A stretch of DNA of 64,000 nucleotides from Roseovarius sp. (GCA_021775255.1 JAJFIA010000013.1:18742-82741), one strand, 5' to 3'. Shown: positions 25,259 through 34,675, counted from the first letter of the stretch. Notes: generated by a model not told the origin, from the letters alone. Translations and numbers: made by a program.

Positions 25259-27079
25259 ATGCGCCGCTCCAGCCTGACAACAACCGAAATGCCCAAAAAC
25301 GGCGGCCGTACCATTCGCCGGGTGCTGCCGTATTTATGGCCCAGTGATCAGCCCTGGGTAAAACGCCGGGTTGTCCTGGCGATGCTGGCGCTGGTTGCGG
25401 CCAAGCTCATCGCCGTGGGCACGCCGTTTTTCTATAAAGCTGCGGTGGATGCCCTGGCGGGTGATGGCGGCAATCCGGCGTGGATGCTGGCCATTGGCGC
25501 GGTTGGCCTGACGGTGGCTTACGGCATGGCACGGCTGATGAATGTGGGGTTTCAGCAGTTGCGCGATGTGATTTTCGCGCGTGTGGGGCAGCGGGCGTTG
25601 CGGGCGCTGGCCTTGCAGACATTCAGCCATATTCACAGCCTGTCAATGCGCTATCACATCACCCGAAAAACCGGCGGCCTGAGCCGGATCATTGAGCGTG
25701 GGGTCAAGGGCGTTGATTTCTTGCTGCGGTTTTTGCTGTTTTCCATCGGGCCGCTTGTTCTTGAACTGATCCTGATCGGCATTGTTTTGTGGGTTTTGTT
25801 TGATTTTTGGTATCTGGCGGTGGTGATGGTGGTGATTGCTTCCTATGTGGTTTTCACCTTCCGGGTCACGGAATGGCGGGTGAAGCTGCGCAAGGCGATG
25901 AATGACTTTGACACCGACGCCAACCAAAAAGCCATCGACAGCCTGCTGAATTTTGAAACCGTGAAATATTTCGGCGCTGAAGCGCGCGAGGCCGCGCGGT
26001 ATGATGTGGCGATGCGGGGGTATGAAGCGGCGGCCTTGCAGACCTCATATTCGCTGGCCATGCTGAATTTTGGCCAGTCATTTCTGATCACGTCCGGCCT
26101 TGTGATCGTGATGGTCATGGCTGCCTTTGGGGTGCAGAGCGGTGCGCTGAGCGTGGGTGATTTTGTCATGGTCAACGCCTATATGATCCAGATTACCATG
26201 CCGCTCAATTTCCTTGGTACGGTCTACCGCGAAATCCGCCAATCGCTGGTGGATATGGGCGAGATGTTCGATTTGCTTGAGCAGCCCCCGGATGTGACGG
26301 ACAGGCCCGGTGCCGAAGCATTGCAGGTTGCGGGCGGGATCATTGATTTTGAAGCTGTGAGATTTGGCTATGAACCTGAACGCCCGATTTTGCAGGGCAT
26401 CAGCCTGCGTGTGCCAGCGGGGAAGACGGTGGCAATAGTGGGATCTTCGGGATCGGGTAAATCCACCATCGGGCGGCTGCTGTTCCGGTTTTACGATGTG
26501 CAGGGCGGGGCAGTGAAAATCGACGGGCAGGATCTGCGGGATGTAACGCAATCCAGCCTGCATGATGCCATCGGCGTGGTGCCGCAAGACACGGTTTTGT
26601 TCAATGATAGCGTTGGCTATAACATCGCCTATGGCCGCGACGGGGCGACGCAGGCTGACATAGAAGAGGCGGCAAAAGCAGCCCAGATACATGATTTCAT
26701 TGCCGGGTTGCCGGATGGCTATCAGACTATGGTGGGCGAGCGTGGGCTGAAACTGTCGGGAGGTGAAAAACAGCGGGTGGGGATTGCCAGAACGCTGCTT
26801 AAAAATCCGCCCATATTATTGCTGGACGAGGCCACCAGCGCGCTTGATTCCCAGACCGAGCAGGGCATTCAGGGGGCATTGGCGCGGGCCGGGCAGGGGC
26901 GTACGGTGATCACCATTGCCCACCGGCTTTCTACCATCGCTGATGCGGATCGGATTGTGGTGCTGGAAGAGGGCCGGATCGTTGAGGAGGGCACACATGC
27001 CGGGTTACTGGCACAACAAGGGCGCTATGCCGACCTGTGGCAACGGCAGGCCAGCGAAAAAGTCATATTGGCTTCATGA
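25259..27079 (+). CDS. Atm1-like ABC exporter, fused membrane and ATPase domains
   Basis: 606 residues. A six-helix exporter membrane domain (about 35-320) is followed by the ATPase with Walker A GSSGSGKST (about 396), signature LSGGEKQR (about 499), Walker B ILLLDEATSALD (about 519) and the H-loop IAHRLST. The membrane domain motifs (RGVKGVDFLLRFLLFSIGP, FNFETVKYFGAE-like NFETVKYFGAEAREAARYD) are those of the mitochondrial Atm1/ABCB7 group, which exports glutathione-linked sulfur or metal compounds. It probably acts as a homodimer in the inner membrane; the substrate is inferred. The ATG at 25259 is used; a second ATG at 25289 is possible. A double hairpin follows at 27083. Confidence 0.9.
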   Translation: MRRSSLTTTEMPKNGGRTIRRVLPYLWPSDQPWVKRRVVLAMLALVAAKLIAVGTPFFYKAAVDALAGDGGNPAWMLAIGAVGLTVAYGMARLMNVGFQQLRDVIFARVGQRALRALALQTFSHIHSLSMRYHITRKTGGLSRIIERGVKGVDFLLRFLLFSIGPLVLELILIGIVLWVLFDFWYLAVVMVVIASYVVFTFRVTEWRVKLRKAMNDFDTDANQKAIDSLLNFETVKYFGAEAREAARYDVAMRGYEAAALQTSYSLAMLNFGQSFLITSGLVIVMVMAAFGVQSGALSVGDFVMVNAYMIQITMPLNFLGTVYREIRQSLVDMGEMFDLLEQPPDVTDRPGAEALQVAGGIIDFEAVRFGYEPERPILQGISLRVPAGKTVAIVGSSGSGKSTIGRLLFRFYDVQGGAVKIDGQDLRDVTQSSLHDAIGVVPQDTVLFNDSVGYNIAYGRDGATQADIEEAAKAAQIHDFIAGLPDGYQTMVGERGLKLSGGEKQRVGIARTLLKNPPILLLDEATSALDSQTEQGIQGALARAGQGRTVITIAHRLSTIADADRIVVLEEGRIVEEGTHAGLLAQQGRYADLWQRQASEKVILAS

Positions 27080-27082
27080 TGC

Positions 27083-27130
27083 CAAATCTTTTGATAAAAG
27101 ATTTGCAAAAAGTTTTTTTGAAAACTTTTT
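27083..27130 (+). terminator. AT-rich double hairpin after the ABC exporter
   Basis: Hairpin 1: CAAATCTTTT/AAAAGATTTG (27083-27092, 27096-27105). Hairpin 2: AAAAAGTTTT/AAAACTTTTT (27107-27130). It has the same two-part design as 17503-17548. Placed directly after the ORF and rich in T, it is a likely terminator and the second member of a repeat family. Confidence 0.7.
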
Positions 27131-27134
27131 CTGG

Positions 27135-27365
27135 CTAACACAAAATATTCACCGGCTGGTTATTACAGAAAATAATGACCTGCCCTGCATTTTCCACCGC
27201 GTGATACCCGCGCCTGGTGATTTCACGCAGGAAACGTGTACGCCCGACGATCCGGTCAACATCATGCAGGCTGCGGCGGACGGAGGTGCCATCGCGCGCT
27301 GCCTTGGCATTGAATATTTGCCGCATCCAGATATCCGCAGGCAACATGATTTGCATCTGTGACAT
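27135..27365 (-). CDS. Small conserved Rhodobacterales-type protein, function unknown
   Basis: About 70-76 residues; possible starts at 27365, 27356 and 27347. The body reads IWMRQIFNAKAARDGTSVRR, DVDRIVGRTRFLREITRRG and ENAGQVIIFCNNQPV. I recall similar short proteins in Rhodobacteraceae genomes, sometimes labelled as a phosphoribosylanthranilate isomerase, a label the sequence does not support since it is far too short for a TIM barrel. A TATAAT box on the minus strand (27382-27387) sits just upstream, giving a very short leader. It lies downstream of the RND pump genes on the same strand, 40 nt after the pump stop. Moderate confidence that it is a real gene. Confidence 0.55.
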   Translation of the reverse strand: MSQMQIMLPADIWMRQIFNAKAARDGTSVRRSLHDVDRIVGRTRFLREITRRGYHAVENAGQVIIFCNNQPVNILC

Positions 27366-27381
27366 ACCGGCAATCTGACGC

Positions 27382-27387
27382 ATTATA
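27382..27387 (-). promoter_or_regulatory. TATAAT -10 box for the small gene
   Basis: A perfect TATAAT on the minus strand, 17-35 nt upstream of the three possible start codons of the small protein. No convincing -35 hexamer is visible at the usual distance, so confidence is limited. Confidence 0.35.
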
Positions 27388-27405
27388 GTTAATGACGGCT
27401 TAAAA

Positions 27406-30400
27406 TTATTCCGCGGCACGCAATGGCTTGTTGCCGTTTTCAGGGTCATCAGCAGATATTTCACTGGTTTCATCTGCATCCGGTAAGCGGCTGCTATTTT
27501 TCAGATTTTGCTCATCCCAGATAATCTCGGGCGCTCTGACCCGTTTGGCGGCAATATTGAGCGCCCAGTCATTGGCCGCCCGGCTGCCTCTTCCCATCGA
27601 GAACATCGCAAAAACCCGCGCCAGCCATTGCAGATAAGTTGCTGACCAGATCCGCAACGCCAGCATTGAAGGCGTGAAGATCAACGTCAGAACCGTGGCG
27701 ATGCCAAGGCCGAAAACAACCGCTGTGGCCAGTTGTTTCCACCAAAGGGCAGTAGGGCTGTCGAAGCTATAGCCGCCGTTGATGAAATCAAGGCTGAGGC
27801 CAAACATCATCGGGGCCAACCCCGCCATGGTGGTGATCGTGGTCAGCAAGACCGGGCGGATACGGGCCTCGGCGGTGCGGGTGATGGCCTCGATCCGGGG
27901 CATGTAGCGGCTGAAATCCTGATAGGTGTCGATCAGCACGATATTGTTGTTCACCACAATCCCCGCCAGCGCCACGATGCCGGTGCCGGTCATGATGATT
28001 GAAAATGGCTGGTTCATCACCAACATGCCGATCAGCACACCGGTGGTGGACAAGACCACCGCCAACAGCACCAGAACCGCGTTATAGACGCTGTTGAACT
28101 GCGCCAGTAGGATGATGAACATCAGCCCAAGGGCCCCAAGAAATGCCTGTTGCAGGAAGGCACCGGATTCGGCCTGTTCGTCGGCGTCGCCGGTCCATTC
28201 ATATTCCAGCCCGGCGGGCAAAACACCGCTTTCCAGCCATTCGGTGATATGGGCAATGCGCTCATTTGCCGTCAGGGGCACTTCGGTTTTATTGCCGCGC
28301 GCGTCCGTCTTGGTGACAGTCATTCCCTTGATGAAATCTGCTTTGACATCAAAAAACCGGGTCTGATCCACCCTGTCAATCTGCGCCAGCCCCGGCACCG
28401 GTTTGCGCGAGATGAAATTCGACAGCGGCACCAGCCCGTCTTCGGTGCGCACTTTCAATGTATCAAGCGTGCTCAGAACCCGGTATTCATCGGGCAGGCG
28501 GATACGGATATCCACCTCGTCGTCGCTGCTGTCTACGCGCATGGTATCCAGCAAAATCCCGCGGGTGACCAGTTGCACCATCGCACCCACGATCACCACA
28601 TCCGCGCCAAAGCGCCCGGCCTTGGCCACGTCCACATCAATTTGCCAGTCAATCCGGGGCAGGGGCAGGGTATCTTCAATCAGGGTCAGGCCGGTTGTTT
28701 CATCAAATTTGGCCCGTGCCAGTTTGGTGAAATCCCTGAGCACCTGACGGTCATTGCTTTTCAATCGCAGATGCACCGGTTTGGGCGAGGCCGGGCCGCG
28801 CTCAAGCGCCAGTATCTCGATTTTGATGCCGGGAATTTTGCTCAGGCTTGCGGTGAGTTCGTCAATGGTGACATCGCCGTCATTGGCCGGGTTGGTGATC
28901 TGACGCTGCACATCATACCCGATAATTGGCACGGTGAACCATGTCTCATAGGCTGTGGGGCGGTCCTCCCACGGGATGATCTCAAGCTGCACCTGCCCGA
29001 TTGTATCCAGCGGCGGTTTTGCCCCGCCGGTGTTGTTGTTGAGCCCGCCATCGCCGGCAAAGGCAAAGGCGCTTTTGATGTTGGGATGGGCCAGGACTAC
29101 CTGCTCAACCTGATCCACCAGAGCATCCTTTTGCTCGATCGAAAGGTTGCCGCGGGCGCGCACATAAACCAGCGCATTCTCGGGCTCGGATTCGACAAAA
29201 AACTCAACCCCGCGATTATGGCCGATGAAGAAGATCAGAACCGTGCCCACCAGCACGAATATGGCGCCAAACGCCAGCAACGGGGCCACCGGATTACCCG
29301 CAATCATATGGATGAAACGGCCAAAAGCGGTGCGGTGATAACCGGATTTCACTTTCTCATCGCGGTTCGGGAAAACCCTGCGCCGCGCCCCACGCATCAA
29401 ATTGCCAAAGCGGCGGGGAAGGGCAAGGACGGCCAGAAACACGGTTACCACACCGGTCATGCCCACCGCCGCGAAGATCAGCGCCAGCATGAGCAGGGCA
29501 AAAGAAAGCACCAATGAAGGCACGACCGAGCCGATGATGGCCGTCATATCCATTGTGGAAAATTGCAGGCTGACCTGCTCAAGCAGATAGGGCATTGTGG
29601 TTTTGGCCAGCATCACGGCACCAATCGCCACCGGGAACAACGATAGATGCCAGATGTAATGCGCTTTGGCGATCCGGTTGATATGGTCATTGAACCAACG
29701 CTCCATCCGCCCGGTGACGCCGCCCATCACCGGCAGATAGACCAGTGCCACCAGCAAGGATGCCGACAGCACGAATATCAACGTGACCGGCAACATGCGC
29801 ATGAACTGCCCCGGCACACCGGGCCAGAACAGCATCGGCAGAAACGCGCATAAGGTTGTTGCGGTTGAGCTGACCACCGGCCAGAACATCCGCTTGGCGC
29901 TTTCCACATAAGCATGCATCGGGCCCACGCCCTCATCAATCCGCCGGTCGGCATATTCCACCACCACGATCGCCCCGTCCACCAGCATCCCGACAGCAAG
30001 GATCAGGCCAAACATGACAATGTTGGAGATGGCCACACCCATGATGGCCAGCATGGCAAAACACAGCAAAAACGAGGTTGGAATGGCAAAACCGACCAGC
30101 AAGGAAGGCCGGATGCCAAGGGTTGCCAGGATCACGATCATCACCAGCGCAATCGCTGTCATCACAGCGCCTTCCAACTGACTGACCATCGAGGCAATGG
30201 TGCGCGACTGATCCGTTGATGTGCCCACGGTTATCGCCGCGCGCATTTCATCGGGCCAGGCAGCCTCGGCCTCGGCCACGGTTTTGCGCACCAGATCGGC
30301 GGTATCAATGATGTTATAGCCTTTGCGCTTGACCACTTGTAACGCCACGGTGTTTTCGCCATTGAAACGCGCGGTGCCAAGGCGGTCTTCAAATGTCAGA

Positions 30401-31182
30401 TTGATCTGCGCCAGATCCCCAAGGGTCACCACCCGATCACCATTGGTTTTGACCGGCAGGTCATAAATATCGCTTGTCGAGTTGAATGAGGAAGGGATTT
30501 TGACGGAAAACGCCCCCTGCGCGCTATCAACTTCACCCGCGGCAATCAGTTGGTTGTTGTTTTGCACAACCGAGATCAGCTCGCCTGCGGTGACGTTATA
30601 GGCCTCAAGCCGCAATGGATCGATCAGCACCTCGACCATTTCATCACGGTTGCCGGCAATACCTGCTTCCAGCACCGGCTCAAGCCCCTCGATCTTATCC
30701 TGCAAATCCTTGGCCAGACGCGCCAGGGTGCGCTCGGGCAGGGTGCCGGTGAGATTGACGATGATGATCGGGAATTCGCTGAAATTCACCTCATTGATCT
30801 GGTATTTTTCAGCGTCATCGGGAAAATCTGCCTCGGCCTTGTCCATGGCATCGCGCACATCGGCCAGAATTTTGGTTTTGTCCCAGCCAAATTCAAATTC
30901 CAGCGCCACACCGGCGTAATTCTCCGCCGCGGTGCCGGTCATTTCCTTCAACCCGTCAAGATCGCTCAGCTCGGATTCCATGACCTTGACCAGAAGCTTC
31001 TCGCTGTCCTCGGCAGAAATGCCGGGGAAGGGGACCGAGACGAACAGCGCCGGGATCTCGATATCGGGCTCACCCTCCTTGGGCAGGCCAAGATAGGCCA
31101 GCGTGCCCGCCAGAATCGACAGGATAATAAAAGCAATGACCATGCGTGCCCGGGCCGCAGCCCAGTCAACCAGCCCTGTCAT
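27406..31182 (-). CDS. RND efflux pump permease with enlarged central membrane region
   Basis: 1258 residues, about 200 longer than typical AcrB/MexB (about 1030-1050). It shows the two-fold RND repeat: first periplasmic loop (about 30-330), membrane segments with GLILAVGMLVDGAIVVVEY in TM4 (the proton-relay Asp retained, the second Asp of AcrB replaced by Gly), second periplasmic loop (about 650-990), and the C-terminal bundle with AGIVVNNNIVLIDTY. Between TM6 and TM7 (about 485-620) extra hydrophobic segments occur (PVAIGAVMLA, SVVPSLVLSFALLMLALIF, TVFLAVLAL), absent from AcrB. It probably exports lipophilic compounds with an outer-membrane channel encoded elsewhere. Its start overlaps the adaptor stop (ATGA). 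An acidic tail follows the last helix. Confidence 0.92.
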   Translation of the reverse strand: MTGLVDWAAARARMVIAFIILSILAGTLAYLGLPKEGEPDIEIPALFVSVPFPGISAEDSEKLLVKVMESELSDLDGLKEMTGTAAENYAGVALEFEFGWDKTKILADVRDAMDKAEADFPDDAEKYQINEVNFSEFPIIIVNLTGTLPERTLARLAKDLQDKIEGLEPVLEAGIAGNRDEMVEVLIDPLRLEAYNVTAGELISVVQNNNQLIAAGEVDSAQGAFSVKIPSSFNSTSDIYDLPVKTNGDRVVTLGDLAQINLTFEDRLGTARFNGENTVALQVVKRKGYNIIDTADLVRKTVAEAEAAWPDEMRAAITVGTSTDQSRTIASMVSQLEGAVMTAIALVMIVILATLGIRPSLLVGFAIPTSFLLCFAMLAIMGVAISNIVMFGLILAVGMLVDGAIVVVEYADRRIDEGVGPMHAYVESAKRMFWPVVSSTATTLCAFLPMLFWPGVPGQFMRMLPVTLIFVLSASLLVALVYLPVMGGVTGRMERWFNDHINRIAKAHYIWHLSLFPVAIGAVMLAKTTMPYLLEQVSLQFSTMDMTAIIGSVVPSLVLSFALLMLALIFAAVGMTGVVTVFLAVLALPRRFGNLMRGARRRVFPNRDEKVKSGYHRTAFGRFIHMIAGNPVAPLLAFGAIFVLVGTVLIFFIGHNRGVEFFVESEPENALVYVRARGNLSIEQKDALVDQVEQVVLAHPNIKSAFAFAGDGGLNNNTGGAKPPLDTIGQVQLEIIPWEDRPTAYETWFTVPIIGYDVQRQITNPANDGDVTIDELTASLSKIPGIKIEILALERGPASPKPVHLRLKSNDRQVLRDFTKLARAKFDETTGLTLIEDTLPLPRIDWQIDVDVAKAGRFGADVVIVGAMVQLVTRGILLDTMRVDSSDDEVDIRIRLPDEYRVLSTLDTLKVRTEDGLVPLSNFISRKPVPGLAQIDRVDQTRFFDVKADFIKGMTVTKTDARGNKTEVPLTANERIAHITEWLESGVLPAGLEYEWTGDADEQAESGAFLQQAFLGALGLMFIILLAQFNSVYNAVLVLLAVVLSTTGVLIGMLVMNQPFSIIMTGTGIVALAGIVVNNNIVLIDTYQDFSRYMPRIEAITRTAEARIRPVLLTTITTMAGLAPMMFGLSLDFINGGYSFDSPTALWWKQLATAVVFGLGIATVLTLIFTPSMLALRIWSATYLQWLARVFAMFSMGRGSRAANDWALNIAAKRVRAPEIIWDEQNLKNSSRLPDADETSEISADDPENGNKPLRAAE

Positions 31183-32414
31183 TCGCTGATCCCTTTATAA
31201 GAGGCGGCAACGCGTACGCCGTCGGTGACATATTCCTGGCCAATGATGATCACATCCGCCCTATCCGGCAACCCATCCAGCCAGACACCATTAGTTGTAT
31301 CATTGATCATCGTAACAGGCATGAACAAAGCCTTGTTCTCGGCGGTAACAACGCGCACACCTAATGTGCCTTCATCATTCAGGGTCAGGGCCGATTGCGG
31401 CAGAAGATGCGCCTTGATGCCTTCGGCTTCGATCAATATCTCGGCAGTCTGACCATCACGAATGGCAAGATCGGGATTGGGCACTTCGATCTCAACCCGG
31501 AATGTGCGGGTGGTGGGATCGGCCGAGCGCGACAGGAATATTACCTTGCCCTCAACCTCATCGCCCGAGGCAAGGCGCGCCCCGGCATGGGCCCCAAGGC
31601 GCACGCGGCTCACTTCGGTTTCGGGAACAAAGCCAACCAGAATCACCGGATCAAGCTGAATCACCGTGGCACAAAGGCTGCCCGGTTGCAGCAGGCTGCC
31701 CAGTTCGGCAGTGTCTGATTCCAGCACGCCATTGAAGGTTGCGGTAATCGTCAGGCGTTTGATTTCCTGTTCGGCGGCAACCACCGCAGCGGCGGCGGTC
31801 TGAATGCCCGCCTGCGTGGTTTCCAGCCCTGAACGTGCCGCCTGAACCGCCGCTTCGGCCGAGCTGACAGCGGCGCGCGTTGCCGCCACACGGGTTTCTG
31901 ACGCAAATCCCTCAACCGAAAGCTTTTCAGCGGCATTCACATTGATCTCGGCCTCGGTCAGCAGGGCCTGAGCCTCAAGCAGGCGCGCCTTTGATTCGGG
32001 GATATGTGCGCGCGCTTCCACAAGCCGGGCCTGTGCCTCGGCCAGGCTGGCCTCGCGGGCGGCGGGATCAAGCCGGCATAATAGCTGGCCCTCCTCAACG
32101 AATGCCCCCTTGCGCAGCGGATCGGATATCACCTGACCCGAGGTTTCAGAGCGCAGTTCAACCTCGCGGTCGGCTTCGGTCTGGCCGCGCAGAATAAGGG
32201 CATTATTAACCGGTTGCGCGGCTGAATGCACGGCGATGACACCAATCAGATCAGGCGCATCAACCGGCTGCGCGGTGCCGGCATCCTCTGCCGGTGCTGT
32301 ATTTTCCTCAGGGGCCGGGGCAAACATCGCCACAAAGGCCTCGCGCTGAAACACGAACCCGTAAATCAACACCGACACCACAATGGCGGCAAATACTGGA
32401 AACAATCGCATCAT
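31179..32414 (-). CDS. RND efflux periplasmic adaptor (HlyD/MFP family)
   Basis: 411 residues. An N-terminal membrane anchor (about 3-22) is followed by a biotinyl-lipoyl-like half (QVISDPLRKGAFVEEGQLLCRLD), a coiled-coil hairpin (about 110-205, SLAEAQARLVEARA...), the second lipoyl half (TATFNGVLESDTAELGSLL) and beta-barrel domains. It links the inner-membrane pump to an outer-membrane channel. It is the first gene of the operon, with its stop overlapping the pump start. No TetR or MarR gene adjoins it, but a palindrome at 32491-32502 in the 205-nt divergent region could be an operator. Confidence 0.92.
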   Translation of the reverse strand: MMRLFPVFAAIVVSVLIYGFVFQREAFVAMFAPAPEENTAPAEDAGTAQPVDAPDLIGVIAVHSAAQPVNNALILRGQTEADREVELRSETSGQVISDPLRKGAFVEEGQLLCRLDPAAREASLAEAQARLVEARAHIPESKARLLEAQALLTEAEINVNAAEKLSVEGFASETRVAATRAAVSSAEAAVQAARSGLETTQAGIQTAAAAVVAAEQEIKRLTITATFNGVLESDTAELGSLLQPGSLCATVIQLDPVILVGFVPETEVSRVRLGAHAGARLASGDEVEGKVIFLSRSADPTTRTFRVEIEVPNPDLAIRDGQTAEILIEAEGIKAHLLPQSALTLNDEGTLGVRVVTAENKALFMPVTMINDTTNGVWLDGLPDRADVIIIGQEYVTDGVRVAASYKGISE

Positions 32415-32490
32415 GTGCCCTTTTGAATGTTGCTGCCCGCCTGTCAGGATATTTGGGGGGTGCGCGCGCTTATCAACCGTAAATTCACTA

Positions 32491-32502
32491 AACTGACCAG
32501 TT
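32491..32502. promoter_or_regulatory. AACTGACCAGTT palindrome upstream of the efflux operon
   Basis: Arms AACTG/CAGTT separated by AC, 77 nt upstream of the adaptor start and 118 nt upstream of the TPR gene. Operators of this kind are common for TetR-type regulators of efflux pumps. The symmetry is short, no regulator is adjacent, and the role is inferred. Confidence 0.35.
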
Positions 32503-32619
32503 CAGAATATACTTTTCGCCGCAAAGCTTCAAGATGGGCCATTCCTGCAACACCAAGGCCCCTTGGCAGGGCCGGGGCTTCGCGGTAAGAGGGGGCAAAA
32601 TATCAATGGGAAGAGATGC

Positions 32620-33273
32620 GTGAGCGATACCGACAGTTTTATTGATGAGGTGACCGAAGAGGTCCGGCGTGATCGTTTGTTTGCGTTGATGAAGCGTTAT
32701 GGCTGGATCGCGGTTCTGCTGGTGTTTGTTCTGGTGGGCGGGGCTGCGTGGAATGAATGGCGCAAGGCCCAGACCCGCGCGGCGGCGCAGGAATTCGGTG
32801 ATGGCATTCTTGCCGCCCTTGAACTGGATGAAAATGCCGGGCGTGCCGCGGCCCTGGGTCAGCTCAGCTCGGAGGATACTTCGGCGCAGGCGGTGCTTGA
32901 TCTGCTGGCATCTGGCGAGCTTGAAAGTGATGACCCAAAGGCGGCGGTAACGCGGCTTCTGGCCCTGGCTGACCGCAGCGGAACGCCGCTGGTTTATCGC
33001 CAGATTGCCATCCTCAAGGCGGTGGCCATCCCCGGATCGGGGCTGAGCGCAGATCAGCGCCGGGCGCGGCTGGACAGTATTGCGCTGGCGGCCGGCATGA
33101 CCGGGCTTTTGGCCGAAGAGCAACTGGCCTATCTGGATATTGAAACCGGCGAAAACGATGCGGCGATTGAACGCCTGCAGGGCATTGCGGAAAATGCCGG
33201 GGCCTCTGCGGGCTTGCGTCAGCGGGCGACACAAGTGATTGTGGCGCTGGGGGGTGCCTTGCCCGAGGGTTGA
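32620..33273 (+). CDS. YfgM-like membrane TPR protein
   Basis: 217 residues from a GTG at 32620, chosen because GGGAAGAG lies just before it and the protein then starts VSDTDSFIDEVTEEVRRDRL like its homologues. One membrane segment (about 27-44) is followed by a periplasmic helical region with TPR_21/YfgM-type repeats. YfgM works with PpiD at the SecYEG translocon in E. coli. The order YfgM-like, BamB-like, der is the same as in E. coli (yfgM-bamB-der), which supports the call. An upstream ATG at 32563 is rejected for lack of a ribosome binding site. Confidence 0.85.
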   Translation: MSDTDSFIDEVTEEVRRDRLFALMKRYGWIAVLLVFVLVGGAAWNEWRKAQTRAAAQEFGDGILAALELDENAGRAAALGQLSSEDTSAQAVLDLLASGELESDDPKAAVTRLLALADRSGTPLVYRQIAILKAVAIPGSGLSADQRRARLDSIALAAGMTGLLAEEQLAYLDIETGENDAAIERLQGIAENAGASAGLRQRATQVIVALGGALPEG

Positions 33274-33349
33274 TGGCATAGGATTATGACAAACCGCCGC
33301 CATGATCAGACGGGCATGGGGCATGATGGGTAAAACGGGGGCTTGAGCT

Positions 33350-34675
33350 TTGAGATCAACTGGTATTTGTCTGGGGCTGGCTTTTGTTCTTGTCCTTGCA
33401 GGCTGTCAAAAAGACGATCCGATCCTGCCCGGAATTCGCGAGAATATCCGCGATGAACAGGCCAATCCGGCCTATATCCCGAATGAAGAGGCCAGCACTG
33501 TCAATGATCTGCCGCTGGTGCTGCCGCAGGCGGTGGTGAATGCCGAATGGACGCAAAGCATCGGCTCGGAGCTGACGCGCATCGCCCACCCCGCCCTGAG
33601 CAAGGCACCGCAGCTTGTCTGGTCGGCCCCGATTGGCGCGGGTGACGGCCGCAAAACCCGCATAACCGCTGATCCGGTTGTGGCGCAGGGCCGGGTCTAT
33701 GTGATGGATGCACAATCAAAGGTGACCGCGCTCACCACCGCGGGCGCGCCCGTCTGGAGCACCGATCTTGTGCCCGAAAACGAATCCGGCACCGAAGCCT
33801 CGGGCGGCGGTCTGGCTTATGGGGACGGCAAGATTTTTGTCACCTCGGGCTTTGGCCTGCTGACAGCACTTGACGCAAATACCGGCGCGGTGATCTGGCA
33901 GCAGAACATGCGCGCCACCGGCACCGGCAGCCCGGCCTATATGGAGGGGATTGTCTATGCGGTTTCGGGCGATGATGTGGCCTGGGCGGTTGACGCGGCG
34001 ACCGGCCGGATCAGATGGCAGCTTTCTGCCACGCCTGATTTGAACAATGTACTGGGCGGCCCCACCCCGGCGATTTCGCAAAAATATGTGGTCTTTGCCT
34101 ATGGTTCCGGTGAATTTCAGGGGGCTTTCCGTAGGGGGGGCTTGCGCCTGTGGGATGCGCAGATTGCCGGGCAAAGGCCCGGATTCGCCAATGCAAGGAT
34201 CGGCGATATTACCGGCGGGCCGGTGATTGTTGGCGACCGCATCTTCACCGGCAGCAATTCCGGCCGCACCGTGGCGCTTAACCTTGCCAATGGCGAGCGT
34301 GTGTGGACAGCAAAGGACGGCCCGCTCAACCGGGTCTGGCCTGCGGGCAATTCGATCTTCATGGTGACCGACCGCAATGAGCTGGTGCGGATCAATTCTG
34401 ATAATGGCCGCCGCATCTGGGGCAAGACCCTGGCCTTTTTCAAAAGCGAAAAGCCCAAGCGTCAGGCACGGATCATTGCCCATCATGGCCCGGTGATTGC
34501 CGGCGGGCAGTTGATCGTGGCTTCGGATGACGGGTTTGTGCATTTCTATGATCCGATGACCGGTGCCGAGGCCAGAACCGTGGCCCTGCCCGGCGGCGCA
34601 AGTTCAAACCCGGTTGTGGCCGGGGGCACGCTTTATGTTGTTTCGTCCAAGGGGCAATTGCACGCTTTCCGTTAG
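33350..34675 (+). CDS. bamB: BamB-like outer-membrane assembly lipoprotein (PQQ-type beta propeller)
   Basis: 441 residues from a TTG at 33350. It has a lipoprotein signal with lipobox LAGC (Cys about residue 19), then PQQ-like beta-propeller repeats (for example GRVYVMDAQSKVTALTTAGAPVW, split by blades each ending in AxDxxTGxxxW such as ALDANTGAVIW and AVDAATGRIRW). BamB is an accessory of the BAM complex that inserts outer-membrane proteins. Its position between a YfgM-like gene and der matches E. coli. The start codon is weak and the annotated start is inferred from the signal peptide. Length is somewhat above E. coli BamB (392). Confidence 0.9.
   Translation: MRSTGICLGLAFVLVLAGCQKDDPILPGIRENIRDEQANPAYIPNEEASTVNDLPLVLPQAVVNAEWTQSIGSELTRIAHPALSKAPQLVWSAPIGAGDGRKTRITADPVVAQGRVYVMDAQSKVTALTTAGAPVWSTDLVPENESGTEASGGGLAYGDGKIFVTSGFGLLTALDANTGAVIWQQNMRATGTGSPAYMEGIVYAVSGDDVAWAVDAATGRIRWQLSATPDLNNVLGGPTPAISQKYVVFAYGSGEFQGAFRRGGLRLWDAQIAGQRPGFANARIGDITGGPVIVGDRIFTGSNSGRTVALNLANGERVWTAKDGPLNRVWPAGNSIFMVTDRNELVRINSDNGRRIWGKTLAFFKSEKPKRQARIIAHHGPVIAGGQLIVASDDGFVHFYDPMTGAEARTVALPGGASSNPVVAGGTLYVVSSKGQLHAFR

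Noticed and set aside
27135..27365. Annotation of the small gene as phosphoribosylanthranilate isomerase
   Set aside because: The protein is about 75 residues, far too short for that TIM-barrel enzyme, and lacks its motifs.
28150..29517. 455-codon open frame antisense to the RND pump
   Set aside because: Composition (His/Gln/Gly-rich, no hydrophobic pattern) is that of a shadow frame, and the opposite strand encodes a clear RND permease.
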